From Streptomyces sp. TRM70350 (GTDB lineage: Bacteria; Actinomycetota; Actinomycetes; Streptomycetales; Streptomycetaceae), in contig NZ_JAHUXH010000002.1 of the NCBI RefSeq assembly GCF_019219825.1, forward strand, positions 310,001 to 374,000: 64,000 bases of DNA, written 5' to 3'. The notes under the pieces are model-generated. The model worked only from the letters and a program-made list of their open reading frames with translations. It did not search any database and had not been told where the DNA came from. This document shows positions 26,347 to 34,535 of this stretch, piece after piece (position 1 is the first letter of the stretch; the number at the start of each line of letters is the position of its first letter). The position numbers and the translations under genes were made by a program.

Positions 26347-29217
26347 TCAGCGGGTGTGGTCGAGGACGGCGAGGACCCGGAGCATCGGGCGACCGGTGGT
26401 AAGGAGCGAGTCGGCCAGGTCGGCCAGATCCGACTTCGTGCGCTCGCCGGCGAGCGTCGGCTGCTCCCAGGCGCCCAGGCGCCGCTTGTAGTCGTCGATC
26501 GGGCCGGCCAGCGCCTTGTCCCACTCGCTGCTGTGGCGGCGCAGGAAGCGCTCGGCCGCCTCCAGCGCGTCGGGGATGCCACGGCTCAGCAGGTCGAGGT
26601 CGTGGCCGTGGAGCGGGTTGGCCATGGTCGGGCCGACGCCCGCGCGGCGCAGTACGCCCACCATGTCGTCGGTGACCTCGCCCCTGCTCACGGCCATCCA
26701 CTTCACCACGGTCGGGCGGCCCAGCGCGTTGGAGAAGATGCCCTGGATCAGGTACGTCGGGGCGTCGACGTCCGCCGTGATGACGGGGGCCTCCTGGCGG
26801 CCGAGGCGCACCAGCACCTTGTCCGTCAGCCACTCCACGACGGGGTGGAGGTCGGTGAGGAGCGAGATCTCCGGCCAGCTGGAGGAGGACGACTCCCGGG
26901 CGCGGACCAGGGAGAGGTCGGCCAGCTTGCGGTTCAGGGTCACCAACAGGCGCTCGTGCAGACGCTGTTCGCGACGGTAGTCCGAGGGGAGGGACTTCAT
27001 GCGGTGGGTGAGGTCCGACGGCGGCTTGAAGGAGATCAGGCCCGTCTCGGGGTCCTGGTCCAGCTCCAGTTGCCGCTGAGCGTCCGGGAAGACCTCGCGG
27101 ATCGCCTCGTCGATGAACTCCCGGGTGCCCGTGAACAGGCGCGGTACGTCGGCGGGCGCGGGCGGGCCGTCGCCGTCCACCTCGTCGGGGGCGGCGTCGC
27201 TCACCGCGTCCACCGCACCGAAGAAGTCCGCCAGGAAGTCCGTGCCCGAGTCCTCGGCGGCGGCCGCCTGGGCCGTGGCGTCCAGGGACTCGTCCACCGT
27301 ACGGCCGCGCAGCAGATCCTGGATGAGGGACTTCTCCTCCGCCTCCGCACGGTACAGGCCGGACACCGCCTCCGCCGTGCCCAGGCTGCGGTGCGCCTCG
27401 TCCTCGCGCTCCAGGAGCCGCTCGGCGACCGTACGGTCGTCCTTCGCGCCCTCGACCTCACTGGTGAGGATCAGCGCGCGGAACTGGGGCTGGTGCGCCT
27501 GGCCGTAGCGGTCGATGCGGCCGTTGCGCTGCTCGATGCGGATCAGGGACCAGGGGACGTCGTAGTGGATGAGGTGGTGGCACTGGCGGTGCAGGTTGAC
27601 GCCCTCGGAGGCGACATCACCGGTGAACAGCAGGCGTACGGGGGTGTCGGCGAGCCCGAAGCCCTCCACGCACTGCATCTGCTGCTCGTCCGAGAGGCCA
27701 CCGTGCATGACGCGCGCGGCCTCCTTCAGGGCCCTGCCCTTGAAACCGAGAGCCGCCGGGACCTTCTCGCGCAGCCACTCCAGCGTCTGGACGCGCTCGG
27801 AGAACACCACCACCCGGGTGTCGCTCTGCGGTCCGACACCGATCTCGCGCAGCTGCTCCACCAGGGCCTGGAACTTCGCCGAGTCCGTCTCCGACATCAC
27901 GAACGTAAGGTCGTTCAGGCGCCGCAGCGCGGCCAGCTCGGCCTCCGCTCCCGCGCCGCCCTCCGTGTCCTCCTTCGCCTTCAGGGTCCTGATGCGGGTG
28001 TCGACCGTCGAGGCCAGGGCCACGTGCGAGGACAGGAAGGACTTGAGGAGCGTGTACGGGAAGAGGCGGCTCTCGCTCACCGAGCGCTGGTCCGGGTCCT
28101 GCGGGAGCCACACCTGCGCCAGCTCCTCGAAGATCTTCTCCTCGGCCGGGGTCGCGGCACAGTGCACCGATGTGCTCGGGCCCCGGTCCGCCCACTGGCC
28201 CTTCATCTGCTCGCGGACCTCGGCGCTGATCTTCGTACGCCGGATGAAGAGGTGCTCGATGTCCTTCGCCTCGTAGCGCTCCGGGTCGCGGATCGCGGCC
28301 GGGTCGAGGAGGCAGATCAGCTCGGCGAAGGAACGGGCGTCGCCGTTGTGCGGGGTGGCCGAGGCCAGGATGAGTGCGTCGGTCTGCGGGGCGAGCAGCC
28401 GGGCCAGCTGGTTGCGCAGCGAGCCGCGGTTGATGAGGTTGTGGGACTCGTCGATGACGACCGCGTCCCAGGTGATGCGCTCCAGGTGGTGCTTGTACTG
28501 GTCGGTGTTCTTGAGCGTGTCGATGGAGACGATGACGCGCTTGAAGTACGTGAACGGGTTGCGTCCGGCCGGGATCTCACGCTGGATGCGTTCGATGCCG
28601 ACCGAGTCGAGGCGGATCAGCGGAATCGCGAAGCGGGTCCACAGCTCGTGCTGGAACTGCTCCAGGACATGCTGCGGAGTGACGACGAGGATGCGCTCGC
28701 CCCGGCCTCGGCGGATCAACTCCGCGAGGGTCAGACCGATTTCGAGGGTCTTGCCGAGGCCGACCACGTCCGCGATGAGCATGCGCGGGCGCAGGTTCTT
28801 GCCCGACAACGCCAGCTGCGCGGGCCGGTGCTGGTACGGGAGCGAGTCGAGCAGGAAGCTGTCCGCGAGGGCCAGGCCGCGCTCCGACTGGGGGAGCGGC
28901 GTCTTGCGCAGGATGGCTTCGAGGAACAGGCGGCTGCGCCGGAAGTTCGGGGAGTCGTCGGAGGTCAGCTTGGTCCGGCGCGGGTCCATCAACTGCACGT
29001 CGTCGAGCTTCGTGAAGAAGACGGCTTCCTGGTCGCGGACGAATTCGGAGACACCGACGGCCTCGATGCGGTCACCGTCGTGCGCGGTGCGCCGTACGTT
29101 CCGTACGAGCCACTCCTCGTCGCGGACCTCGATCTGCGAGCCGGGCGGGTACTTGGCGTCCCCCTGATCAGCGCTGAGGGGAGGGTTCTCAGCGACGCCG
29201 GCTTGCTCGACGGTCAC
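26347..29217 (-). CDS. SNF2/RapA-like helicase (DrmD-like)
   Basis: This 956-aa superfamily-2 translocase has, after an N-terminal ~135-residue domain (PGSQIEVRDEEWLVRNVRRT), the motifs DVVGLGKTLEIG (Walker A, about 149-160), VVTPQHVLEQF (Ia), VVIDESHNL (DESH, about 255) and LASATPHNGD (III). The second lobe has VVVFSERVQTLEWL, FTGDVASEGVNLHRQCHHLIHYDVPW (V) and IEQRNGRIDRYGQ (VI, about 560-575). This RapA/DISARM-DrmD type moves along duplex DNA without necessarily unwinding it. The C-terminal ~300 residues resemble the helicase-associated part of that group. The methylase follows 20 bp later and the Ser/Thr kinase precedes by 41 bp, so one operon is likely. Confidence 0.92.
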   Translation of the reverse strand: MTVEQAGVAENPPLSADQGDAKYPPGSQIEVRDEEWLVRNVRRTAHDGDRIEAVGVSEFVRDQEAVFFTKLDDVQLMDPRRTKLTSDDSPNFRRSRLFLEAILRKTPLPQSERGLALADSFLLDSLPYQHRPAQLALSGKNLRPRMLIADVVGLGKTLEIGLTLAELIRRGRGERILVVTPQHVLEQFQHELWTRFAIPLIRLDSVGIERIQREIPAGRNPFTYFKRVIVSIDTLKNTDQYKHHLERITWDAVVIDESHNLINRGSLRNQLARLLAPQTDALILASATPHNGDARSFAELICLLDPAAIRDPERYEAKDIEHLFIRRTKISAEVREQMKGQWADRGPSTSVHCAATPAEEKIFEELAQVWLPQDPDQRSVSESRLFPYTLLKSFLSSHVALASTVDTRIRTLKAKEDTEGGAGAEAELAALRRLNDLTFVMSETDSAKFQALVEQLREIGVGPQSDTRVVVFSERVQTLEWLREKVPAALGFKGRALKEAARVMHGGLSDEQQMQCVEGFGLADTPVRLLFTGDVASEGVNLHRQCHHLIHYDVPWSLIRIEQRNGRIDRYGQAHQPQFRALILTSEVEGAKDDRTVAERLLEREDEAHRSLGTAEAVSGLYRAEAEEKSLIQDLLRGRTVDESLDATAQAAAAEDSGTDFLADFFGAVDAVSDAAPDEVDGDGPPAPADVPRLFTGTREFIDEAIREVFPDAQRQLELDQDPETGLISFKPPSDLTHRMKSLPSDYRREQRLHERLLVTLNRKLADLSLVRARESSSSSWPEISLLTDLHPVVEWLTDKVLVRLGRQEAPVITADVDAPTYLIQGIFSNALGRPTVVKWMAVSRGEVTDDMVGVLRRAGVGPTMANPLHGHDLDLLSRGIPDALEAAERFLRRHSSEWDKALAGPIDDYKRRLGAWEQPTLAGERTKSDLADLADSLLTTGRPMLRVLAVLDHTR

Positions 29218-29258
29218 GGGGGCTGCCTCCTGTAGGGGCGGAACGCGGGTGTTTCGGG

Positions 29259-30443
29259 TCAGAACTTCGCACGCTGAGCGTAGGTCTCGCGCAGCTGTTG
29301 GGCTACACGCCTGGCTTGGGCGGAATGCCTGATCTGCGGGGCGTTCCCGCGCGGGCCTGGCGGGCCGGTCTGCTCCCGCCCGCGATGTGCGGGCGGCGGG
29401 GTCCCAGGAGCCGGGGCGGCGGGTGCCGGTTGCCGGTCAGGTACGGCGGGTTCGTCCTGCACGGTCGGTGTGTACGTGGCCGGGGCTGTGGGCAGGTCCG
29501 CCACCACGGCAGGGTCGGGGGCGGGGGACGGGGCCTGCGGCACCCGCGTGATGTCCTGCGGCGAGGTCGCCGTCGTGTGCGCAGTGAGCCGACGGCGGGC
29601 CTGGGCGACCTTGAGCCCCTGGCCCTCGATCACGGCACGGCACTGCTGCACGACGCTCTGCAGGGTGGGGCGCGCACTCGGGTCGTAGGCGAGCATCGCC
29701 GTCAGCAGGGGCACCAGCTCGTTCGGGACACCGGTCAGATCCGGTTGCGCCTCCGGCTTGGTGATCAGGTGGAAGAGGGCGTGGATGTTCTCGGCCTGGA
29801 AGGGATAGCGGCCGGTCGCCGCGTACAGAAGGACGGCACCGAGTGCGTAGACGTCGACGGGTGCGAGAAGGGGTTTGACGCCATTGGCCTGTTCCGGGGC
29901 CATGCAGGCCGGAGTGCCCAGCACCGTGCTCGGGGCGGTGAGCGAGGCGCTGGACTCGGTGAACACCGCCAGACCGAAGTCGATGATCTTCGGGCCGTTC
30001 GGGCCGAGAAGGATGTTGGCCGGCTTGAGATCGCGGTGCAGCAGCCCCTGCTTGTGCACACCGGAGAGGGCCTCGGCGATCGTGGCACCGAGCGAGGCCA
30101 CGAGCACCATGGGCAGGGGTCCGCAGGTGTTCACATGCTTGCGAAGATCAGGCCCGTCTACGTACTCCGTGGCCAGCCACGGCTGCTCCGCATCCGGGTC
30201 CGCGTCCATGAAGGCGGCTATGCGCGGGCCCCAGACCGTCTTCAGAACCTCGACCTCCTGGGCGAAGCGCAGCCGCGTCTCCGAGTCGACCACCGAGGGC
30301 TTGATGACCTTGACCGCGGCATGCTCGCCTCCCTGCGACTCGCCGAGATAGACCTGCCCCATGCCGCCGTGGCCGATCCGGCCGATCAGCTCGAAGTCAC
30401 CGAGCTGCGCAGGATCCTCGGGGCTCAGCGGCGCCGCGTTCAC
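29259..30443 (-). CDS. Soluble Ser/Thr protein kinase (first gene of the helicase/methylase operon)
   Basis: This 394-aa Hanks-type kinase has the glycine loop GRIGHGGMGQVY (21-32), Lys45 in AAVKVIK, HRDLKPANI from 136, DFG at 155-157 and the APE-like MAPEQ. The catalytic domain ends near 270. The remaining ~120 residues are Pro/Ala-rich and end in a basic QARRVAQQLRETYAQR. No transmembrane helix or PASTA domain is present, so it is cytoplasmic, unlike most actinobacterial Pkn proteins. The start is a GTG. It lies 41 bp upstream of the SNF2 helicase gene on the same strand. Kinases associated with methylases are known from Pgl (PglW). Its target is unknown; phosphorylation of the helicase or methylase is a plausible inference. 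Confidence 0.92.
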   Translation of the reverse strand: MNAAPLSPEDPAQLGDFELIGRIGHGGMGQVYLGESQGGEHAAVKVIKPSVVDSETRLRFAQEVEVLKTVWGPRIAAFMDADPDAEQPWLATEYVDGPDLRKHVNTCGPLPMVLVASLGATIAEALSGVHKQGLLHRDLKPANILLGPNGPKIIDFGLAVFTESSASLTAPSTVLGTPACMAPEQANGVKPLLAPVDVYALGAVLLYAATGRYPFQAENIHALFHLITKPEAQPDLTGVPNELVPLLTAMLAYDPSARPTLQSVVQQCRAVIEGQGLKVAQARRRLTAHTTATSPQDITRVPQAPSPAPDPAVVADLPTAPATYTPTVQDEPAVPDRQPAPAAPAPGTPPPAHRGREQTGPPGPRGNAPQIRHSAQARRVAQQLRETYAQRAKF

Positions 30444-30602
30444 GTGGATCTCGTCCCTTCCCCCTGGTCATGCGATGAGTGCGAGACGTAACGGTAGTCG
30501 AGTGGGGGCGGCCGTCACCATTCCTCGGCTCATGGAGGTCCAAGCCGGAAGTCGGCTGTCATTTCCGTGGAGACACGGCGCACGGCCGCCTACCCTGCGC
30601 GC

Positions 30603-31397
30603 ATGCCCTCCTTCACCGACCCGGCCTTCCTCGACACCGTCGGCGACCGTCTCGCCGCCCTCCCCACTGTCCGGGCCGTGGCCCTCGGCGGCTCCCGGGC
30701 CCAGGGCACCCACCGGCCCGACAGCGACTGGGACCTGGCCGTCTACTACCGCGGTCGCTTCAACCCCGGCGACCTGCGCGCCATCGGCTGGGAGGGCGAG
30801 GTCTGCGAAGTCGGCGGCTGGGGTGGTGGGGTCTTCAACGGGGGCGCGTGGCTGACCATCGAGGGACGCCGGGTCGACGTCCACTATCGGGACCTCGACG
30901 TCGTCGAACACGAGCTGGCGGAGGCGGAGCAAGGCCGCTTCCACGTCGAGCCGCTGCTCTTCCATCTCGCGGGGATTCCGAGCTATCTGGTGGTCGCCGA
31001 GCTGGCGATCAACCAGGTACTGCGCGGCAAGCTCCCCCGGCCGTCCGCCTATCCACCGCCGCTGCGTCGCACCGCGAGCGACCGCTGGTACGGCACCGCC
31101 CGCGCCACCCTCTCCTATGCCCTGGCCAACCACGCTCCGGCGGGACGGTGCACGGAGACCGTCGGTGCCCTCGCCGTCGCCGCCACCCAGGCCGCGCACG
31201 CCGTCCTCGCCGCCCGCGGGGAGTGGGTGACGAACGAGAAGCGTCTGCTGGAGCGGGCCGGGCTGCGGGAGGTCGACGACATCGTCGAGGAGGCGGGGGC
31301 CGGCCGTGGCCCCGAAGGCCTTGTCCGCGCAGTCGAGTGTGCCCTCGCTCTCGTCGACGACAGGGTCACCACGGCCACGAGCGCATTGCGTTCATAA
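30603..31397 (+). CDS. Nucleotidyltransferase-domain protein
   Basis: This 264-aa protein has the Pol-beta-type nucleotidyltransferase motif GGSRAQGTHRPDSDWDL (about 26-42; GS...DxD) and a third acidic residue in RRVDVHYRDLD. The C-terminal half is helical, as in DUF4037-like or antibiotic nucleotidyltransferases. It could adenylylate a small molecule, RNA or protein; the substrate is not inferable. ATG 30603 begins MPSFTDPAFL. It is divergent from the kinase gene (159 bp between starts), so this gap probably holds both promoters and marks the right edge of the defence-like island. Confidence 0.85.
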   Translation: MPSFTDPAFLDTVGDRLAALPTVRAVALGGSRAQGTHRPDSDWDLAVYYRGRFNPGDLRAIGWEGEVCEVGGWGGGVFNGGAWLTIEGRRVDVHYRDLDVVEHELAEAEQGRFHVEPLLFHLAGIPSYLVVAELAINQVLRGKLPRPSAYPPPLRRTASDRWYGTARATLSYALANHAPAGRCTETVGALAVAATQAAHAVLAARGEWVTNEKRLLERAGLREVDDIVEEAGAGRGPEGLVRAVECALALVDDRVTTATSALRS

Positions 31398-31560
31398 AGA
31401 ACCCGGCCCATCCACCCATCGTCACACCGCGGTAATACAAGCGTTCCACACCCTCCAAGAACGCGACCTACGGTAGGCAGCACAACCCGCAGCACAACCC
31501 GCAGCCCGGCCACCGTCGCCCGAAGGCACCCACCCCCGCCCTCGCCCCGACAGGAGCCCC

Positions 31561-33417
31561 GTGTACCGCCGCGTCATCCGTGCCCTACCGCCCTGGCTCG
31601 CCCACGCCCTCCGTGCCCAGCGCGGCCCCGTGCCCTGGAATGCGGTGGTGCGAGGCGCGCTGGCCGCGGGGCCGCTGCTGCTCGCCGCCGTGCTCGTCGG
31701 GCATCCGTCCGTCGGGGTCGTCGCCGCCATCGCCGCCATGCTCGCCGGGATCAACGACCGGCCCGGCAGCCGGCGGGCGTCCGTCCGGCGCCTCGGGGTG
31801 CCCGCGCTCGCGGGCTCGGTGGGGCTGCTCGTCGGGACGTACGCCGGACAGAACACGGGTGTCGTCGCGCAGACGCTGCTCCTCACCGGGCTCGGGCTCG
31901 TCGCCGGCGGCGTCAGCGCTGTCGGGCCCGTCGCCTCCGCGGCCGGTACGCAGCTACTCGTGGCGAGCGCGGTCGGGGCAGGGATGCCGTTGCCGGAGTC
32001 GGGGTGGCAGCGGGCGCTCGCCTTTCTCGCGGGGGCCGGGTGGCTGCTCGCGCTGCGGTTGCTGCTGCCCACGCCCGGTGCGCTCGCCGGGGACTTCCGG
32101 TTCGACGGGGAGCGGGAGGCGGTCGCCGACGTGTACGACGCCATCGGCGACCTGCTCGACGCCGTCGGCACCGAGCACGCCACCACCCGGCGCGCCGCCC
32201 TCACCGCCGCCCTCGACCACGCGCAGGACGCTCTTGCCGGGCCCCGGCTGCGCCGGTACGCCGTTTCCGCCGCCGAACGGCGGCTGCACGCGCAGTACGC
32301 CGCCGCGCTGCCCCTCGCCGAGGCCGCCACCGCGCTCGCCTGGGCCGGGGAAGCCGTGTCCGAGCGGGCCGCTGCGGGGCCGCGTCGACTCGCCGAAGCC
32401 GTACGCGCGGACGCGCACACCGGGCCGCTCCCCGCGCCGTCCCGGTCGATGCCCGCGCTGCGTGCCCTCGACGACGCCCTGCTGCACGCCGCCGAGGTCT
32501 TCGACCAGGGCAAGGGCGGCGACCTGCACACCCGGCGGCGTACGGCCGGGGACCTGCTGCGGGCCGTCGTCGGTGTCGGCGGCCGGGAGTACGGGCTGCG
32601 CGTCGCCCTCTGCTTCGGCGCCGGCGTGGCCATCGCCCAGGCACTGCGCCACGCCCAGGGGTACGGGACCCACGAGCACTGGTACTGGCTTCCCGCCACC
32701 GTCGTCTTCCTCGTCAAGCCCGACCTCGGGCCGCTCGTCTCCCGTGTCCTGTGCCGTGCCGCCGGGACCGTGCTCGGTGCCCTCGTCTTCGCCGGGTTCG
32801 CGGCCCTGCTGCCCCGGCCCGAAGGGCTCGTCGCGCTCGTCGCCGTCTGCGGTGCCCTCATTCCCGTCGCCACGCGGCACTTCGCCGCCCAGACCGCTGT
32901 CGTGACCGTGCTCGTCCTCGCCCTGGTGATGGTCGGCGGCGAACCGCAGGCCTCCATGAGCCGGATGGGGGAGACCCTGCTGGCCTGCGCGATCGTGCTC
33001 GTCGTCGGGCATCTGCCGATGCCGGGGCAGCGGGGCGGGGGCGTGCGGGCGCGGCTCGCCGCGGCAGGCAGTGCGGCGCAGGCCTATCTCGCCCATGTGC
33101 TGAGCGAGTCCGACGACCGCGCCGCCCGCTGGACCCTCCGCCGCGAGGCCTACCGCACGCTCGCCGAGGCGCGTGGCGCCATTGCCCTCGCCGCCGCCGA
33201 ACTGCCCGCGCTCGCCCGGCACACGGAGGGCGCCGACGAGGTCGCCGGCACCCTGGAACGGCTCGTCGACACGACCACCGCCTGCGCCGTCCACCTGGAC
33301 GACACCGGCCGGCTCACGCCGCGCCACACCGAGCGGCTCGCCGAACTCCTCGACGAACTGGAGTCGGGCCGCCGCCGCCTCGGCCTGCGCGAGCCGGAGC
33401 TGCCCGTTGCCGTCTGA
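31561..33417 (+). CDS. FUSC-type (aromatic acid exporter-like) membrane protein
   Basis: This 618-aa protein has two sets of hydrophobic helices: residues ~30-180 (GPLLLAAVLVGHPSVGVVAAIAAML, LLLTGLGLVAGGVSAVGPVASAAG) and ~345-490 (VALCFGAGVAIAQAL, VVFLVKPDLGPL, VVTVLVLALVMVGG). A long cytoplasmic Ala/Arg-rich segment follows each set. This duplicated layout is that of FUSC/YccS/AaeB-like proteins, linked to export of aromatic acids or envelope stress. It starts at GTG 31561, and the upstream frame has no better start. It is convergent with the endonuclease/phosphatase gene. The substrate is unknown. Confidence 0.88.
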   Translation: MYRRVIRALPPWLAHALRAQRGPVPWNAVVRGALAAGPLLLAAVLVGHPSVGVVAAIAAMLAGINDRPGSRRASVRRLGVPALAGSVGLLVGTYAGQNTGVVAQTLLLTGLGLVAGGVSAVGPVASAAGTQLLVASAVGAGMPLPESGWQRALAFLAGAGWLLALRLLLPTPGALAGDFRFDGEREAVADVYDAIGDLLDAVGTEHATTRRAALTAALDHAQDALAGPRLRRYAVSAAERRLHAQYAAALPLAEAATALAWAGEAVSERAAAGPRRLAEAVRADAHTGPLPAPSRSMPALRALDDALLHAAEVFDQGKGGDLHTRRRTAGDLLRAVVGVGGREYGLRVALCFGAGVAIAQALRHAQGYGTHEHWYWLPATVVFLVKPDLGPLVSRVLCRAAGTVLGALVFAGFAALLPRPEGLVALVAVCGALIPVATRHFAAQTAVVTVLVLALVMVGGEPQASMSRMGETLLACAIVLVVGHLPMPGQRGGGVRARLAAAGSAAQAYLAHVLSESDDRAARWTLRREAYRTLAEARGAIALAAAELPALARHTEGADEVAGTLERLVDTTTACAVHLDDTGRLTPRHTERLAELLDELESGRRRLGLREPELPVAV

Positions 33418-33457
33418 CCGCTGACGCAGCCCCGACGCCCCCTGCGACGAGGTCCCT

Positions 33458-34399
33458 TCAGCTCCCCACCCGCACCCACACCGGCGCATGATCCGACCCC
33501 GCCGCGCCCCGCCGTCCCGTCGGGTCCGGCCCCACCGACGGCAGCTGAGGCGCACCGGCCCCCGGCAGCCCCGTGCCCGCCGCCGTCACCCGACGGACCA
33601 GCCGGTGGCTGCACAGTATGTGGTCGATCAGCTCGCGCCGCCCGGAGTGCACCCGTGAGAACCTCTGCTCGGCGGGGATCAACGGCGCCACGTTCCACAG
33701 CCGGGCCGCGTCGCCCTTGTCGTCCGCCGTGAAACCGGGCGTGCCGAGCTCCGAACCCGGCGGGCCCAGCAGGATCTGGGTGGTGGCCGCCTGGGCCTCG
33801 TCGTTCAGATCGCCCAGGACCACCACGTCCCGCGCCCGCCCGTCGCCCGCCAGCAGTTTGTCGGCCAGCGCGCGCAGCGCCGTCGCCTCGGCGGCCCGCC
33901 GGTAGAGGGCGTAGGCGCCGTAGCGGGCGCGTTCGCCCTCGTCACGGGGGTGGAATCGGCCCTCCGGATACGACAGCAGCTTCGACTTGAGATGCGCGAC
34001 CGCCACCGACAGCTCACCGGCCCGCACCGCCAGCAGACCCCGGCCCGCCGCCGCCACCGCGGGCCCCGAGTCGTCCGCCTGCACCGGTCGCAGCGGCGCC
34101 GGGAACGCCGTCGTGTCGGACAGCACCACCAGCGGCGTACGACTGACGAAGCCGACCCGGATGCCCCGGCTGTCGGCGTGCTCGGACAGGGCGATGTGCC
34201 AGGTGCCGGCCAGCATCCCGGCCAGGTCGGCCAGCGCGTCCGGGTCCCCGACCTCCTGTACGCCGAGCAGGGCCGGGTCGAGTTCCGCGATCACGTCGGC
34301 GAGGGCGGCGAGCTTGGCCTCGTAGGCGGCCTTGTCCTTGGGGCCGAACGGCCCGCCGGGCCGGTACAGGTTCTCCAGGTTCCAGGTGCCGAGCAGCAT
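33458..34399 (-). CDS. Endonuclease/exonuclease/phosphatase-fold protein
   Basis: This 313-aa EEP superfamily enzyme starts MLLGTWNLENLYRPGG (WNxEN, the metal-binding Asn/Glu strand). LLGVQEVGD (catalytic Glu), VAVAHLKSKLLS (His/Lys), VVVLGDLNDEA (GDxN) and a late SDHAPVWVRV (SDH motif) follow. All catalytic residues of the Mg2+-dependent DNase I-like fold are present. There is no signal peptide, so it would act in the cytoplasm. The substrate (nucleic acid, phospholipid or inositol phosphate) cannot be told. It is divergent from the amidohydrolase gene, with about 137 bp between starts. Confidence 0.9.
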   Translation of the reverse strand: MLLGTWNLENLYRPGGPFGPKDKAAYEAKLAALADVIAELDPALLGVQEVGDPDALADLAGMLAGTWHIALSEHADSRGIRVGFVSRTPLVVLSDTTAFPAPLRPVQADDSGPAVAAAGRGLLAVRAGELSVAVAHLKSKLLSYPEGRFHPRDEGERARYGAYALYRRAAEATALRALADKLLAGDGRARDVVVLGDLNDEAQAATTQILLGPPGSELGTPGFTADDKGDAARLWNVAPLIPAEQRFSRVHSGRRELIDHILCSHRLVRRVTAAGTGLPGAGAPQLPSVGPDPTGRRGAAGSDHAPVWVRVGS

Positions 34400-34535
34400 G
34401 CCGGGCTCCTTTCAGAGGCCGGACGGCGGTGTGTGGTGAGGCCAGCGTGCCCGTGCGGACGGTTCCTGGACAGACCCGCGACAGGATGCGCCGTTCACTT
34501 CACGCGACCCGGCGACCGCGTCGTACGTTGGCGTG

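Noticed and set aside
26356..29235. 959-codon plus-strand open frame over the SNF2 helicase
   Set aside because: It mirrors the helicase gene almost end to end and has Arg/Gly/Val-rich content without domains; the minus-strand frame carries all SNF2 motifs.
21266..30443. Complete BREX/Pgl or DISARM system
   Set aside because: PglZ, BrxC/PglY, BrxL, DrmC and separate DrmA/DrmB are not adjacent, so only partial resemblance can be claimed.
31954..33555. 533-codon minus-strand frame over the FUSC-type gene
   Set aside because: Shadow of a gene with clear membrane-helix pattern; Gly/Gln/Arg-rich without motifs.
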